A stretch of 64,000 bases of DNA from the NCBI GenBank assembly GCA_021432635.1, contig MU270125.1:1-64000 (forward strand), given 5' to 3'. A program made the position numbers and the translations under genes. How positions within the stretch are numbered: the stretch's first letter is position 1; each line of letters opens with the position of its first letter. The DNA comes from Thozetella sp. PMI_491. Lineage: Eukaryota > Ascomycota > Sordariomycetes > Chaetosphaeriales > Chaetosphaeriaceae. The notes below the pieces were generated by a model, which searched no databases, was not told the origin of the DNA, and worked only from the letters and a program-made list of their open reading frames with translations. This document shows positions 12,939 to 24,464 of this stretch, piece after piece.

Positions 12939-15900
12939 CTATTTCCATTGACTCAGCCCTGCCCACGGATCCTGTTGTTGTTCTGGAGAGCCATGTCCAT
13001 ACCCCTGGGTGGGGTTTGTCGAAACTGGCCGCGAACCCGGAGTGCTCTGCTGGTAGAAGTCGGGCGTGTTGTAATGGAACGTTTGCTGAGGCCCGAGCGG
13101 GGGTGGGCCGGGCGGAGGAGGGGGAGGTACGAAGCCAGGAGGCACGTAGTTCTGCGCCTGCGCCGGTGCATTCGGGTTGCCGTACGTCGAGAATCGCTGT
13201 GTTGACTGCTGGAAAGAGGTCTGAGTCGGGGGAGGCGAGGCCGGGCCGGGCCGCATGCCGGGCGTCGGGCCGATGTTGAAGCTCGTCTGGGTTGGGGGCG
13301 GAGAGGTGGGGCCCGGCATGCGGCCATGGGCTCCTGGGTTGTAGATGTGCTGGCCATAGGGCTGCTGTGAGGACTGCTGGAGCGGGAATGGCTGCGTGAT
13401 GTTCGTCTGGGTGGGTGGAGGGGAGCTTGGTACTTGGTATTGGCCGGCGAAGTTCGTCTTTGGGTACTGGGGGCTAAAGTTGAGAGGAGCTGGTGTGCTC
13501 CTTGCCGAGACTGGCTGCTTCTGCGGCGACGCCGGGCCCTGGTCCATCGACATGCGCTCCATTAAACCCCTGAGACGCTCCTGCTCCATGGACGCCAAGG
13601 CTGTCTTGTTCGCCGCGCGATCTTGCTCGATCTGGTTCAGCAGCTGGGCGCCCTCAGACCTGCGGTTGTTGACGAACGTCTCAACGTTCTTCTCGAGGCT
13701 CTCGACCGTCTCCTTCATCTCACGGTACCAATTTTTGGCGCTCTGTAGTCCGGCCTCCAGATCCAGGAACTCTTGGTAAGCGCGCTTGTATTTGTTGATA
13801 GCGCCGTTCCGTTGTCGCTGGACTGATTCGTACTTGCTCTGCTCTGCGCGTACACGCTTGTCTTGCAGAAGGCTGTTGAAGGTCATGGTCAACGCCTTCA
13901 TAAGGGCGGCCTGCTTGTGATTCGCCTGGACCAGGCGGTTCTGAAGCGGTCGGTACTTCTCAAGCTCGGACTGGAAGAGCTGTTGCTCGTAGTTGGCGAT
14001 CGACTTTTTGTTCAGGATCAAGATCTGCGAGATATCGTCGTTGTGGGCCTTCGCACCACGGTCAGTACAACTTTCCCGCCGATACCCTGAGAGGGGCAGA
14101 CAAAACAAACCTTATCTTTCAGATCCTTGAGCACCTGAACACGCTCGCGCTTGATCAGGTTCAGTTTCTTCAGTATGTCCTCTACTTGGGAGACCTGATC
14201 CCCAACACTCGGCCCTTGGTCGTCGAACTCGGCATCGAGCAGGTTCGTCTCGCCGCCGGCCGGACTGTTCGTGGTGCCACCCCTCAGTCTGTTGATCGCT
14301 CGCTGGAATAAAGCGTCGACCTCCCCGTGTTGAGCTGCTGCGCGCATCTCGTCAAACTCGTTTTCGTTCTGGCGCAGCTTCATCGCTAGCTGTCCATCGC
14401 TCCGGGCCGCCTCCTCTAGCGCCTCTCTGTAGTTTCTTATGTCACCCCGTAGCGTTGTAGTGAGCCGCGAGCTCGGCTGCTGCGTCCAATCGCTCTCGTA
14501 CTTCGACCGCATCTTCTCGCACACACTCTCTTCCATGTCGAGCTGTTTCGTGCTCTTGCTCAAGATGGCGATGACTTTCTCCTTTTCGCTACTCAGGAGT
14601 TCGAATATCTTGGCCGGATTCTCGTGGTCGGCTACGTCACTGCACCACGTCCGGAAGTCCTCATCCGGGAGTATATCCTGCTGGTCCAAGCCGCCTTTCA
14701 GGACCTGGAGAGCGCCAGGTAACCGGAGATAGTCCAGACTGGCGGCCATCTCGCTATTTGCCGTATCCACACGCTCCGTCTCCGCCCGGATCAGCTTCGC
14801 CTTCTCCTCATCATAGAGACTAGCAGATTCCGTGACTTGCAGCGGCACGATTTTTGCGAATAGATCCGGGCCTGTGATGCGTTGGATATCCTGGCCCGCG
14901 TAGAGCTCGCTCACAGGAATTGGCTTGGACGCCGGCAGCTTGGGGACGGCTGGAATGCTGGCTTCCGCAGGCACAGTCTGGTGGTAGATGTAGTCATTGT
15001 CCTTAGAGAGCTCCCTCAGCTTGTCCGACACGGTAGAGAGATGTCTCTTGGTGATATCGGCTAGGATGACGCCGCAATCTGCTGCCAGGTTCGAGCTCGA
15101 CGGTATTGAGTTCGGGAAGTTGTTGGCCATCCTGTTCGCCTCCTTACCCAGACCCTCCGCCGACTGCAGCCGCGCAACAGCCAGACCATGGTTGTTGGCG
15201 TCATCATCGGCGAGCGCCTGGTAGTATTGTGCCAAGGAACTCATGAAATTAAATTTAACCTGCTCTCGTCAGCGGCCACATCTCTCGGCCTACGCTTCGG
15301 GGCTGACAACGGCGCAGTAAGAGAAGAGGGATTGGGGAGGGCACGAACCTGGACCATCAACAGCCAGACTTTCTCGAAGATTGCCTTGTTTACGTTCTCC
15401 TGGACGCCCTCAATCGCCTGCGCATAGAGTGTAGCCGCTTGGCTCGATAGCTTGGCTAGTAGGCCGACTTTCTTCTGGTCCGCGATCTGCTTCTCGAGGA
15501 AGACCTCTTGCGCCTGGGCGAGCGTGACGGCGATCAACGTCTTGACGGTGTCTCGGCTGAGGTCCGTCGAAGGGGCGTGCAGGAAGTTTTCGTTGATATA
15601 AGTAAACATGCCGGCCGAGGCTTGGAACGAGTGGTACGCTGTCTTGAGCCCGGACTCTTCGGTGCGGGTCTGGTTGGCGGCATGGCATGAAAGCACGGCT
15701 GAGATGTTGAAGATGATGGACGCCTTCTCGAAGGCGAGCGAGTGCTGCGAGGTAGACTTGTGGGTGAAGGCGTCAAACCTGCGAATCAGAAAGGTCAGCA
15801 TCCGGGGGGTGGTCTGCTAAGCGCCCGCAGGCCGGAGATTGGGGCCGCCCAGTCCGATGCCTACCATGTGAATGAGATCTTGATGTGCTGCTCGTCGACG

Positions 15901-16142
15901 GGGAACCGCAGGTCCAGCAGCTCGAGCTGGCCGTAGTAGCGGTAGAGGAGGTCGCGCCCGGCGGTGCTGTCCTTGCCGGCGCCTCGCATGTCCTGGCGCA
16001 GGCGGTGGAGGGCCGCGCATTCCTCAGCGTATCGCTCCGGGTCGTCGCCATATGTGTTCTGGATATACGACTTGAGGGGGGTGATCCAGTCAATCTCGTT
16101 GGTGGCCTTGAGCGGCACCGAGATCATGGGCGCCTGCGTCAT
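12939..16142 (-). CDS. bro1: vacuolar protein-sorting protein BRO1 (ESCRT-associated, ALIX family)
   Basis: Bro1 binds ESCRT-III (Snf7) on endosomes, stabilises it and recruits the Doa4-type deubiquitinase during multivesicular-body sorting. Four exons (16142-15865, 15778-15349, 15259-14111, 14048-12939) give 988 aa. Residues about 5-385 are a Bro1 domain: ISVPLKATNEIDW near the start, then the conserved block around LLYRYYGQLELLDLRFPVDE, then IIFNISAVLSCHAA. Residues about 390-720 are coiled-coil-rich like the V domain. The last 260 residues are Pro/Gln/Gly-rich and contain SPPPTQT three times. The paralogue PalA/Rim20 is less likely because the N-terminus is the Bro1 type. The 86-, 89- and 62-nt introns all have GT...AG ends and keep frame. 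The start is the only ATG before the conserved block. A long CT-rich leader lies upstream. Identity is firm and the splice sites are very likely. Confidence 0.93.
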
Positions 16143-19045
16143 CTCGGACGGACGTGGGTGGGCGCTTCGGGGAGAGGTGTGATTGCGGGGAGGGCAAAGT
16201 GGCCGGTCGAGTCGGCACCTGATGGGCTCGGATCGCCCTGGCGGCTTTGTGGGGGGCCCAGTGCCGGGCGGTTACGGCTCGTCTGGTCGGGAAGCTGCTT
16301 TCTCGGGAAGGATTGCACCGGCAGTCGCGGCCGTGGGTGCTCGAGCTTGTTTTGTTTGCGGAGGGAAGGTCGCTCGAGGAACGGAGCTGTGTGGTGCGGG
16401 CGGGAAAGATGTCGTAAGTAGTAGGCAAGGTAGGTGCACGGCTGGGTGGGGAGGTAAGGTAGGTGCCAAGCACCAGAGTCGTCGTGGCGGGGTCACCTCT
16501 CTCTATCTCGCTGGGTTCGACGGCCCCCCCTCCAAGTTTGGAACACCCCAAAAAACTGCCCACAATTGATTGATTGATTGCCTTGCCCAAAGTTCCAGGG
16601 CGGCGGGTTGTTAACCGAGAGAGCCGGGCTGCTGCGGTGTCGTTTCTATTCTCGGAGGATGCCGTTCTAGAAAAAAAGAAAAAAAAAAACGCAAATGGTG
16701 TTGGGGTATGCCCGGGCAAGGCGCTCGTCGAGGAAAAGAGCGAGGTGCGTTTCGGAACCACGAACCACGGTCCTGTGAGGTCATTACTCTGTGGCGGGAA
16801 GCAGGCCTGTTGCCTTTTTGATGCTGCTTTGTTTTGGGAAGCACCGGGAACCGCTTGGCGCGCGACAGGGTCCAGCGCTTGATGACCACAGCTCACCAAG
16901 CTATGAAGCCTGGGAACGGGGGGAAGGGTAGGGGTTAGGGGGTAGGGGTATGGCGGGCTGCTGCTACTACTATATCGAGGATCTGCGCGCTATCCCGCTG
17001 TATGAACAGGGGAGGGGAGGCTCGTGAATCGCAGAATCGCACGGGGATTTACACGTCTACGCCTAACCTAGCTTGCCTGGCAGGTATGGAAAGGTGCGAA
17101 GAGAGCAGGGGAAGCCGGAGATGGGCGGATGCAAGGCGGCAGCGGAGGACGCGACTGCAATCTGCGTACCATCTCATCTCCCATCTCAGGCACCACTGTT
17201 ACGGGCTTTCCCTACGGACAAGTCTCTCTGGGATATGACGTGGCTCTGCCTTAGCGGACACGCATGCTCGAACACGCATGCACAAAGGCCATGCTGCACG
17301 AGTTGGCCGACAAGAGGCGAAACTGCGGCATCTACGAAAGCCAGCAGCATCCGAGGTGAGAAGCTGGGAAGCTCTAGCCGCCGGCCAGCTGGGTCATGGT
17401 ACAGCGCCGGGTAAGCCAAAACTAGCCGGGCCGTCTCAACCAACACGGCGTGTCTTGCAAGCCAAGGGTCGAGGGGCACATGGTAAGGTTTGGAACCCAG
17501 CGATTATCCACTGCCACCATGTGGTTGAACTACCGGCCGTGGATGCCAGGCCCTGGCGTCGAGATTAGCCGCCAAGCAGCAACGGATATCGTCTGCCCTC
17601 CACGGGGCGTGGCTCCCCTACTGGCCATTGGGCTGCGAGGAGGGGTCTTGGCGGCCTGTTGGCCCGCCCCAGATCATGCTATCTGCTTCTTTCCACTTCG
17701 ATTTGGTTCGCGCACCCAAATGCCCAATCGATCGCGACACCAGCCCGGGGGAGCGCACCAAGCACTTTGTGACTATGCGTCTTGTGAGTTCGGGGGCGGC
17801 GCGTGAAGCATTGGCGCTGCAACACCGCGCCACTGCAGGCACAAGCCGACGCCGTCGTCCTCACTGGACGCCGCTCGCTGTCTCTTTGGTCCCCGATAAG
17901 TCCAAAGGATTTGCCCTCCAGGGCCAGATCTGCCTTGGTGGTTCCCGACATCTCTGTTTTCCCTCAGGCTGCTCGCAGCCGGGCAGCCTTCCTGCCACAC
18001 AGAGTTGCACCCAACCCACCGTCTCGCGCAGCTACGCCTGCGGGTGATAGCCAGTCAGGCTCATGAGAGGCCGGTTCTGCAAGCTGATTGGCCCAGGGCT
18101 TGGCAGCCATGCAATTCCATGGGCGCCAAAGGAGGGTGCAGTGGTTGGTGTTGCCCGACTGGGTTCATCCCCATCGGCGCCCATCACGAAGTGAGAGTCG
18201 GCTGCCGTGGTTGGCTAGTCCTTGACCAGGGCCGCGGGAGGGTGGGAGGCTTTTGGTCCTCATGGAAATCCGGGGGTCCTGGGCGCGGCCCGCTGCGCGG
18301 AGAGGTCGAGTAGGGCGCTTGTAGACGCCGGCTTGCCCGTTGTGGAAGCTTAGTCGCCAGCACAATTGCGCGCTGGACCGCAGCATGAGATACGGCACGG
18401 CGCTTGCACATCCATGTGATAAAGCCGTGATGCCTTCCCACCCGCGGTGGCCGTCTCGACCTCAAGGCTGGGACCACACCTGCGTCGCACGGACGAGAGA
18501 TTCTGTCGGTTCCAGCTGCCGAATTCCCCAACACTGGTTCGCGCGGCCGGTTCTGCGGCCGGTCTGTCGTGCTTCCAAGCCTCTCGCATTTGCCCCTTCG
18601 GGTCCAGTGAGAAAGAGGTGTCCATAGTAAGCAGGCTACCGCGGATCCTACCCGCGGCCACGAGGCACGGGGGCCAACTTGCAATTCTCAGATATATTTA
18701 ACCAGCTTTGTATTTGAGTTATGTGGATACAAGTCCCCACGGGGGTGATGGCCAAAAATGGATAGGCAGATATGTCTTCACGGGCAAGGATACCTACTTT
18801 GCTCGCGCGCCCCGCGCTCTCACTGCCCGAACCATGGTAGCTCAGCAGCACACACATGCAGACACAACATATGTAATCGCACACATGGATGATGATACTG
18901 GAATATGTCCTTGAGCTCCGAAAACATAGCCACTCTTACTCCGTCGATACTCCCACAGTTCCATGACCTGTGGCATGCCAGCCAGTCCCTTGCTAAATCT
19001 CCCAGCATCCCGGAATGCATCCCAAACTCGCCCTCTTCCATCTTT
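16143..19045. other. intergenic, bro1 promoter side and farA downstream
   Basis: I see no gene. The first 500 bases left of the bro1 start are, on the minus strand, a pyrimidine-rich leader/promoter typical of this organism. A single telomere-like GGGTTAGGG near 16.93 kb is isolated. Between 17.0 and 18.7 kb only short mixed-strand frames occur. Confidence 0.5.
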
Positions 19046-22000
19046 TTAGGCCATAGGCATGTCGAAATTCATTGTATTCACATCGCCGTTGATACCGAAG
19101 AATTGGAACCTGGGGTTTCTGTTAGTGCTCATCCGAAAAGTCGCTATCGGATGCCTTGGGGGAACCTACCAATCTTCTACGTTTAGAGTCGAGGGTACTG
19201 CCGGCTGGCCGGCAGCCGAGCCGGTGCTCCAGCTGTCGGGGCTCTGTCCGTCGCCTACTGCGCCCTCAAAGTTCTGCCACATATTGTTCTGCTGACCCTG
19301 GAACATGTTGGGCTGGAGCAGGCTGTTGGCCTGCATGGGGCTGCTTGCCAGTCCACGCTTGGGCATGCCACTCGCGGCGAACTGGTTTTGGTTTTGGCCC
19401 TGGTTCGGCTGCGGCTGCTGCATGCCTTGGGCTTGCATCTGTGACATCATGTTCGGATCGAGGCTCTGGTGCGTCTGCGTCGGCGAGATCTGCGTCGGAA
19501 AGACGGGCATGGCCGAGCTCTCCGGGAAGAGCTGGTCAGGCTGGAAGTTTTCCCAAATCGACTGTGACAGGTTGGGCGAGTTTCGCGTAACCAGATAGAG
19601 ATCCGGGGGGGTTGTCGGCACGGAGAAGCTCGGGTTGAAGGGAGTCGTCGGACGCGTATGTGGCAAGGACGTTGTGCCTCCCATGAATGTGTCGGCATTC
19701 TTGGAGCCCGGCGATGTGACCGGGGGCGCCATTACTCCCTGAGGTCCGTCTGCCTTGGACGCGAGACTTGGCGTCTGCGGCCGCGAGCGTTCGTACGACT
19801 CGTGGGGCTGAGGCGTGGTAACGCTGAAGTCGATGGCCATGTCGTCATACTTCCGCTTCTCCTGCTGCGACTGCCGCGATGCATGTTGGTTGAGCTGGGC
19901 AAGGCTTTGCTGCGCCTTCCTGTGTCTCTTGCCCGCGGCCTTCTGGAGTCTCTCTTCGAGGACCTTGTTCCCAAGAATCGACTCGAAGAGCGTGTACACC
20001 ATCTTGCCGACAAGCCACACCCGCGAGACGTCTTTCAGTGCGGTCATACAAGTCCGTATCCGATCCTGCGTGGACTGCTGGACGGTAGGGATTGGTGATC
20101 GCATCTGGTAGACGTGCATGATGAGGGCGGAGAAGAGACTGTACACGATGAAGGCGGGGCAGTACTTGAGCTCGTCGTGGGCTGACAGGTTCTCGACGAT
20201 GGACGTAATCATAGTGGCCGCTTGGAAAGCGATGTTCCTGGACGGATACGCCGCCTCTTCGGGGAACCTCGAAGACCCGCTCGGAGGCATGTGCGCACGG
20301 TGCAGCAGGCAAAGGGTGGTGTAGTAGTTCAGATGCAAAAGCGCGGACCAAAAATGGTGCCTCGGCATCTCCCAGTAGACGATCTTTGGACAGTTCTGGA
20401 GCCAGTCGGCAAGCGCCATGTCGCTGTGCGTCAGATCTATGGGATTCCGTCCCCGGCCCCTTGCGGCAACCGAGTACTGCTGCGACAGTACCAGGCCCAT
20501 GATCTCGCACAGCTTCACATACTGCAGGAAGAACTGCACGTTGATGGGGTCCGGGGGGTACTCGCTCTTGTGGTCGACCTCATCCTCGATGAAGTCGTCT
20601 TCGGTTAACATCTCCACGTCTGAGTCGTCGAGGTTGATGTGCACGGGGCGGCCGAGCGCCACCGCCACGGACCTGTCCCTCGTGAACAGTGTCCACCATA
20701 TCCGCTTCCAGAGCCGCTTGTCGGACCTGCTGAGCTGTGAGCTTTCGACGCTCCGGTGCATGCCGGACCCCTGCGCAACAATGGTGGCCACGCGACTCCA
20801 GTAAAACACGTTCTTAGTGACGTCTTCTGGGCCTTCCCAGTACCATCCGAGGAGCAGGAGTGATTGCACAATGGTCACGCGATCATCTTCGTAGTTGGCA
20901 TCGTACAGCGCCTTCGCTCTCTTGTAGAACGTAAGCGCGGCAGGCGTCGTAGATCCATTAGCGTCCATGAGCTGTGGGTTGCTGCAGACGCGCGACCCGG
21001 CGAGGAGAATCGCTTGCAGCAAGAGCAGTGACGGGGGGTTCTTGGGGTCCTTGTACTGCTTCATAAACCGGGTGCGGTTGATCACAGGGCAGATGGGATG
21101 CACCCATTTGAAATAGGCATCGATCAGCTCGTCGCAGAGTGACCGCGGCGGCAGGAGGAAAGCGCCCCGCTGGTGGAGAATGTCGATCTCGACGTTGTCC
21201 AGCTCGGTGAGCCTCGCCCTGGAACCCCTCACGTTCTCGGGGAGCGGATAGTGAACAACGTCTGAGGCGCCCTGACGGTCGTGGACGAGCAGCGTGAGGT
21301 TCGACGATTCGCCTAGATACGCCACCCTTCCGGCTTCTGTGATCGGGGCTCTGGTGAACCTAGGCTTCATAACCATGTTCATATACGTAGCGATGTCGCC
21401 CTCCTCCTTCTTGGCTTGCGCCTCAGTGACAACAGTGGACGGGGTACCCTCGCTGGTGTGGTATACTGCGGGCGGTCTGGTGCCGGCCGGGAAAGCGCTG
21501 ACGGGCGCTGGAATAGGGGATGGATCATCGGTCTCGCCTCGTTCGCTGCGGCCCCAGCCAGGTCAGTCAGCAGGCCACCGGGCGCAAGCGGCGTTGGCAA
21601 GAGAGTCCAGCATACCTGTCCGAGTCCCTGCCCTGCTGGGAGGAGGCGGTGGTGGGCTTCTTGCGCTTCGGTGTGGGGATGCGGCATTCGATCTGGAAGG
21701 CCACACAGTTGGTGCATGGCACACCAAGGCTGGCGGCGTCGCAACGGACCTGTGAGGGGAGCCATGAGCATCGGCAGGAAGGAAATGCGAAGAATAAGGC
21801 GAGCGCCAGAGGAGCCAGGGCCTTATCGTCGTAGGGAACGAGTCATCGCTTACCTTGCGGGCATGGCACGTCTATGGGCGATGCACGTCAATTAGCCAAC
21901 AGGAACCGCGGCGTTGTAATCATTGAACCGAGGCACGATGGGCAAAGAACCCACTCGCGCCGCAGCCCTTATAAACTCACCTCGCACGCCCGCGATGCTC

Positions 22001-22228
22001 GCTGTCTTTTCGCCAGGCAACACCATTAGCACACCAGATGCTCTCTCGCAAGTTGGGGAATTGAGCCTCATACCTCCGGAAACTCAGGGGGTTCGCCTGG
22101 TTCGACGCAGCGAGCGACGCCGATAGAGCGGCCGTCTGAGGGGTAGGCGACGCGGACGACTGCGTTTGCGACTGCAGCGCCCTGTCGCTATCGGCCGGCG
22201 GCGACACGTCGACGTCCATTTTCGACAA
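19046..22228 (-). CDS. farA: FarA / cutinase transcription factor 1-beta, Zn2Cys6 regulator of fatty-acid use
   Basis: FarA-type regulators bind CCTCGG-containing promoters and switch on peroxisomal beta-oxidation and lipase or cutinase genes in response to fatty acids. Six exons (22228-22074, 22005-21981, 21871-21854, 21749-21616, 21545-19170, 19109-19046) give 923 aa. The zinc cluster is C59-x2-C62-x6-C69-x8-C78-x2-C81-x6-C88, followed by a basic PTPKRKK segment. A fungal-specific transcription factor domain follows (about residues 190-560; FKWVHPICPVINR, then RIWWTLFTRDRSVAVALGRP). The C-terminal third is Gln/Asn/Pro-rich, and a last exon ends in FDMPMA. The zinc cluster is spread over three exons of which two are tiny (25 and 18 nt). 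A shorter model stopping at 19166 (ending NVEDW) would miss the final exon: the GT at 19169 and the AG at 19110 join in frame to FQFFGING. The start at 22228 could instead be the ATG three codons later. Confidence 0.93.
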
Positions 22229-24464
22229 AGAAGAGGGAACGCGGGCGGAATCAGAGCTGGTCGCCGAGTTGGCCGAAGATGTTTCAAATCTAGCGTGTGA
22301 AGGAAGGGAAGTGGTGGCGCCGTATTGAAAGAGCTCCGTAGCGGCTGCGGTGCTGCTGGACGCAACGGTTGGCGGTCCCGCCTGGACCTACCTGGCCAAG
22401 CTGGCTTACTCGCGCACACCACGCACCGGTCCTATTTCCTGGGCGGGCGGACCTCCCGGAGCCGCTGCCTGCCTGGATCTTCTGCGACGGGGACGGCGCG
22501 CGACGGCGGGCGACGGCGGCAAGAGGCGCTGGATGCGATGCAACGGAGGAACGATCGAGTCTCGCGGCCGCTGAGGAGGGAACTAGGAGCGAATATAGCC
22601 TTTCTGCGCGTTTGAGAGACTCGGCTTCGCGGCAGGTTCCTCTAGTTAATCGATCGGGCTGGGTTGCCTATGATGAGCCCACGTCTTCGTCAAGCAGGGG
22701 GCACCCCGGTCACGAAGGAGGTCCCAAGCGGAAACAAGTTCCCTCACAAGCTCGTGCCCTCCCGTGGCACCTGCTGATCTCGTCCACACCCTGGTTATTT
22801 TATTTAAATTCTGATCTCTTTTCGGAGGGGCCAGACGCAAAGTCCAAGATCGACTCCTGGTTATGCAACAAACTAGCAGAGAGATTCTGGATGGGCAACA
22901 TTAGCTGCGGCCTTTTTATTTTTCTTCTTCTTCTTGTCCTCTTCTTTTCCTTTTGTCCGGCATTTCCCCTCCACCTCTTCCTCTCGCTCCGGGGCCGCCC
23001 GAATCAAGCCAAAAAGAAAACTGGAAAAAAAAGGGTAAGTGCAGGCAGTCGCAGGCGCAGGCACACCCCCCGGCGGGACAGACCGCCCCCCAAAGCAGAT
23101 TTATGGCTTCACGGACTGGCAGCTCGTAAGCGGCCCCTTTTTGCATGTGAGCAAGCATGTGAGGCTGGGGGATAGGGGGTGGGACTTTTATTAGTGGTGC
23201 AAGGTGGCACCGGACTTCAGGCCCGGACGGGATATACCAAGCCCGCCCCTCCCCTCCCGCCCCTCAAATCCGGGGAATCCTGATCGAGGGAGAGTCATGC
23301 GGAGTGCATCTGCCCTCCTACCCCCAGATGCCGCTATTCCTTCATTCAGCCACCCCGTGCCCGCTAGGCCTTGCCATTGGGCATGGCATCGTGTATGGTG
23401 TGTGGAGGGAAGCCGTTCCTAGTCGAGTAAAGAGATCGCCGGTTGGGTGGTTGGCTCTTCGCTCGCGCGGGCCCTGCAGGTCGTGTTCTACATGGCCCTA
23501 AGAGGCGGATTGCTACGTACCTTTGATCTGTGCGCCTGGGCCTCACCCAGGCACCCTCGGCCAAGATCCGAGGTGTAAAAGTGGCGATGGCTCTAGGCTC
23601 GCTGTGTTTCCGGTTCCATCCCGCGCGCTCTCGTGTGCGAGGCGGGTGTGCTCCGTACGTAGGAGGTGNNNNNNNNNNNNNNNNNNNNNNNNNNNNNNNN
23701 NNNNNNNNNNNNNNNNNNNNNNNNNNNNNNNNNNNNNNNNNNNNNNNNNNNNNNNNNNNNNNNNNNNNNNNNNCCCCCCCCCCAGCCGAGGCCGCCGTGC
23801 CCCCCCTTCCCCGGGTTCTGCCCACGGACAATATGTCTGCCCGGTGTTGGCATGCTTTGCTGCTGAGAAGTCGCCCTGTGCCGGCAAGTCGGAACTGCGA
23901 GATACCCGAGCTGGACATGTTGCGTGGAAACCGCAGGGTTGGCCATCGTACTCGTATCGCACCCAGTAGGGTCAACACAACCCTACCACGAGTTGCAGCA
24001 GCTTTCTTTGTCGATCACGGACGCGCGGATGCTAAACCTCACCGTTGGGTCGGCAGGTCGGGCCCAGCTGCTCTGGGTTGGAACCAGCTAGCTTCTGGGA
24101 TAGCCCGGTTAACCCCTCCATCGAGATGCCGAGGTCCAAATCTAAGGGTAGCCCTGCGCGACTTGCGAGCGCGACTTTGGCTTAAAGCGGATGTTGATGC
24201 GAATGCGAAACGGTTGGTGGTATACGTGCGAGAAACGCCAGCGAACACGCAACAACTCGTGGGCAATGGTTTCGCACATGAATTTTTTTTGAATTGCGCC
24301 GTACCTATTGCCGTTCCAAATATCCTTCCATCCATCCCGGGGAGTGTCTTCGAGCCCCTCTTGTCCGGAGCTCGATACATTCCAAAGCTAGGGTACGCAT
24401 CGGCACCACATTCGCTTGTCTATGTTTTATAATGTCCACGCAAGCCTACTCCAACTCCGGTCAT
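22229..24464. other. farA upstream region and mcd4 downstream region
   Basis: No gene is seen. On the plus strand a polypyrimidine tract rich in CTT/CTTCTT lies at about 22,913-22,990. A 105-base run of N interrupts the stretch at 23,669. Reading frames that cross the N run are artefacts. Confidence 0.55.
23669..23773. other. assembly gap (105 N)
   Basis: Unknown bases. The right edge continues as ten C, suggesting the assembler failed at a long G/C homopolymer. The true gap length is unknown. Confidence 0.98.

Noticed and set aside
16921-16955. Telomere-like GGGTTAGGG
   Set aside because: Only one unit within a general G-rich patch; no tandem array.
23523-24432. Long open frames across the N gap
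   Set aside because: They are open only because undefined bases contain no stop codon.
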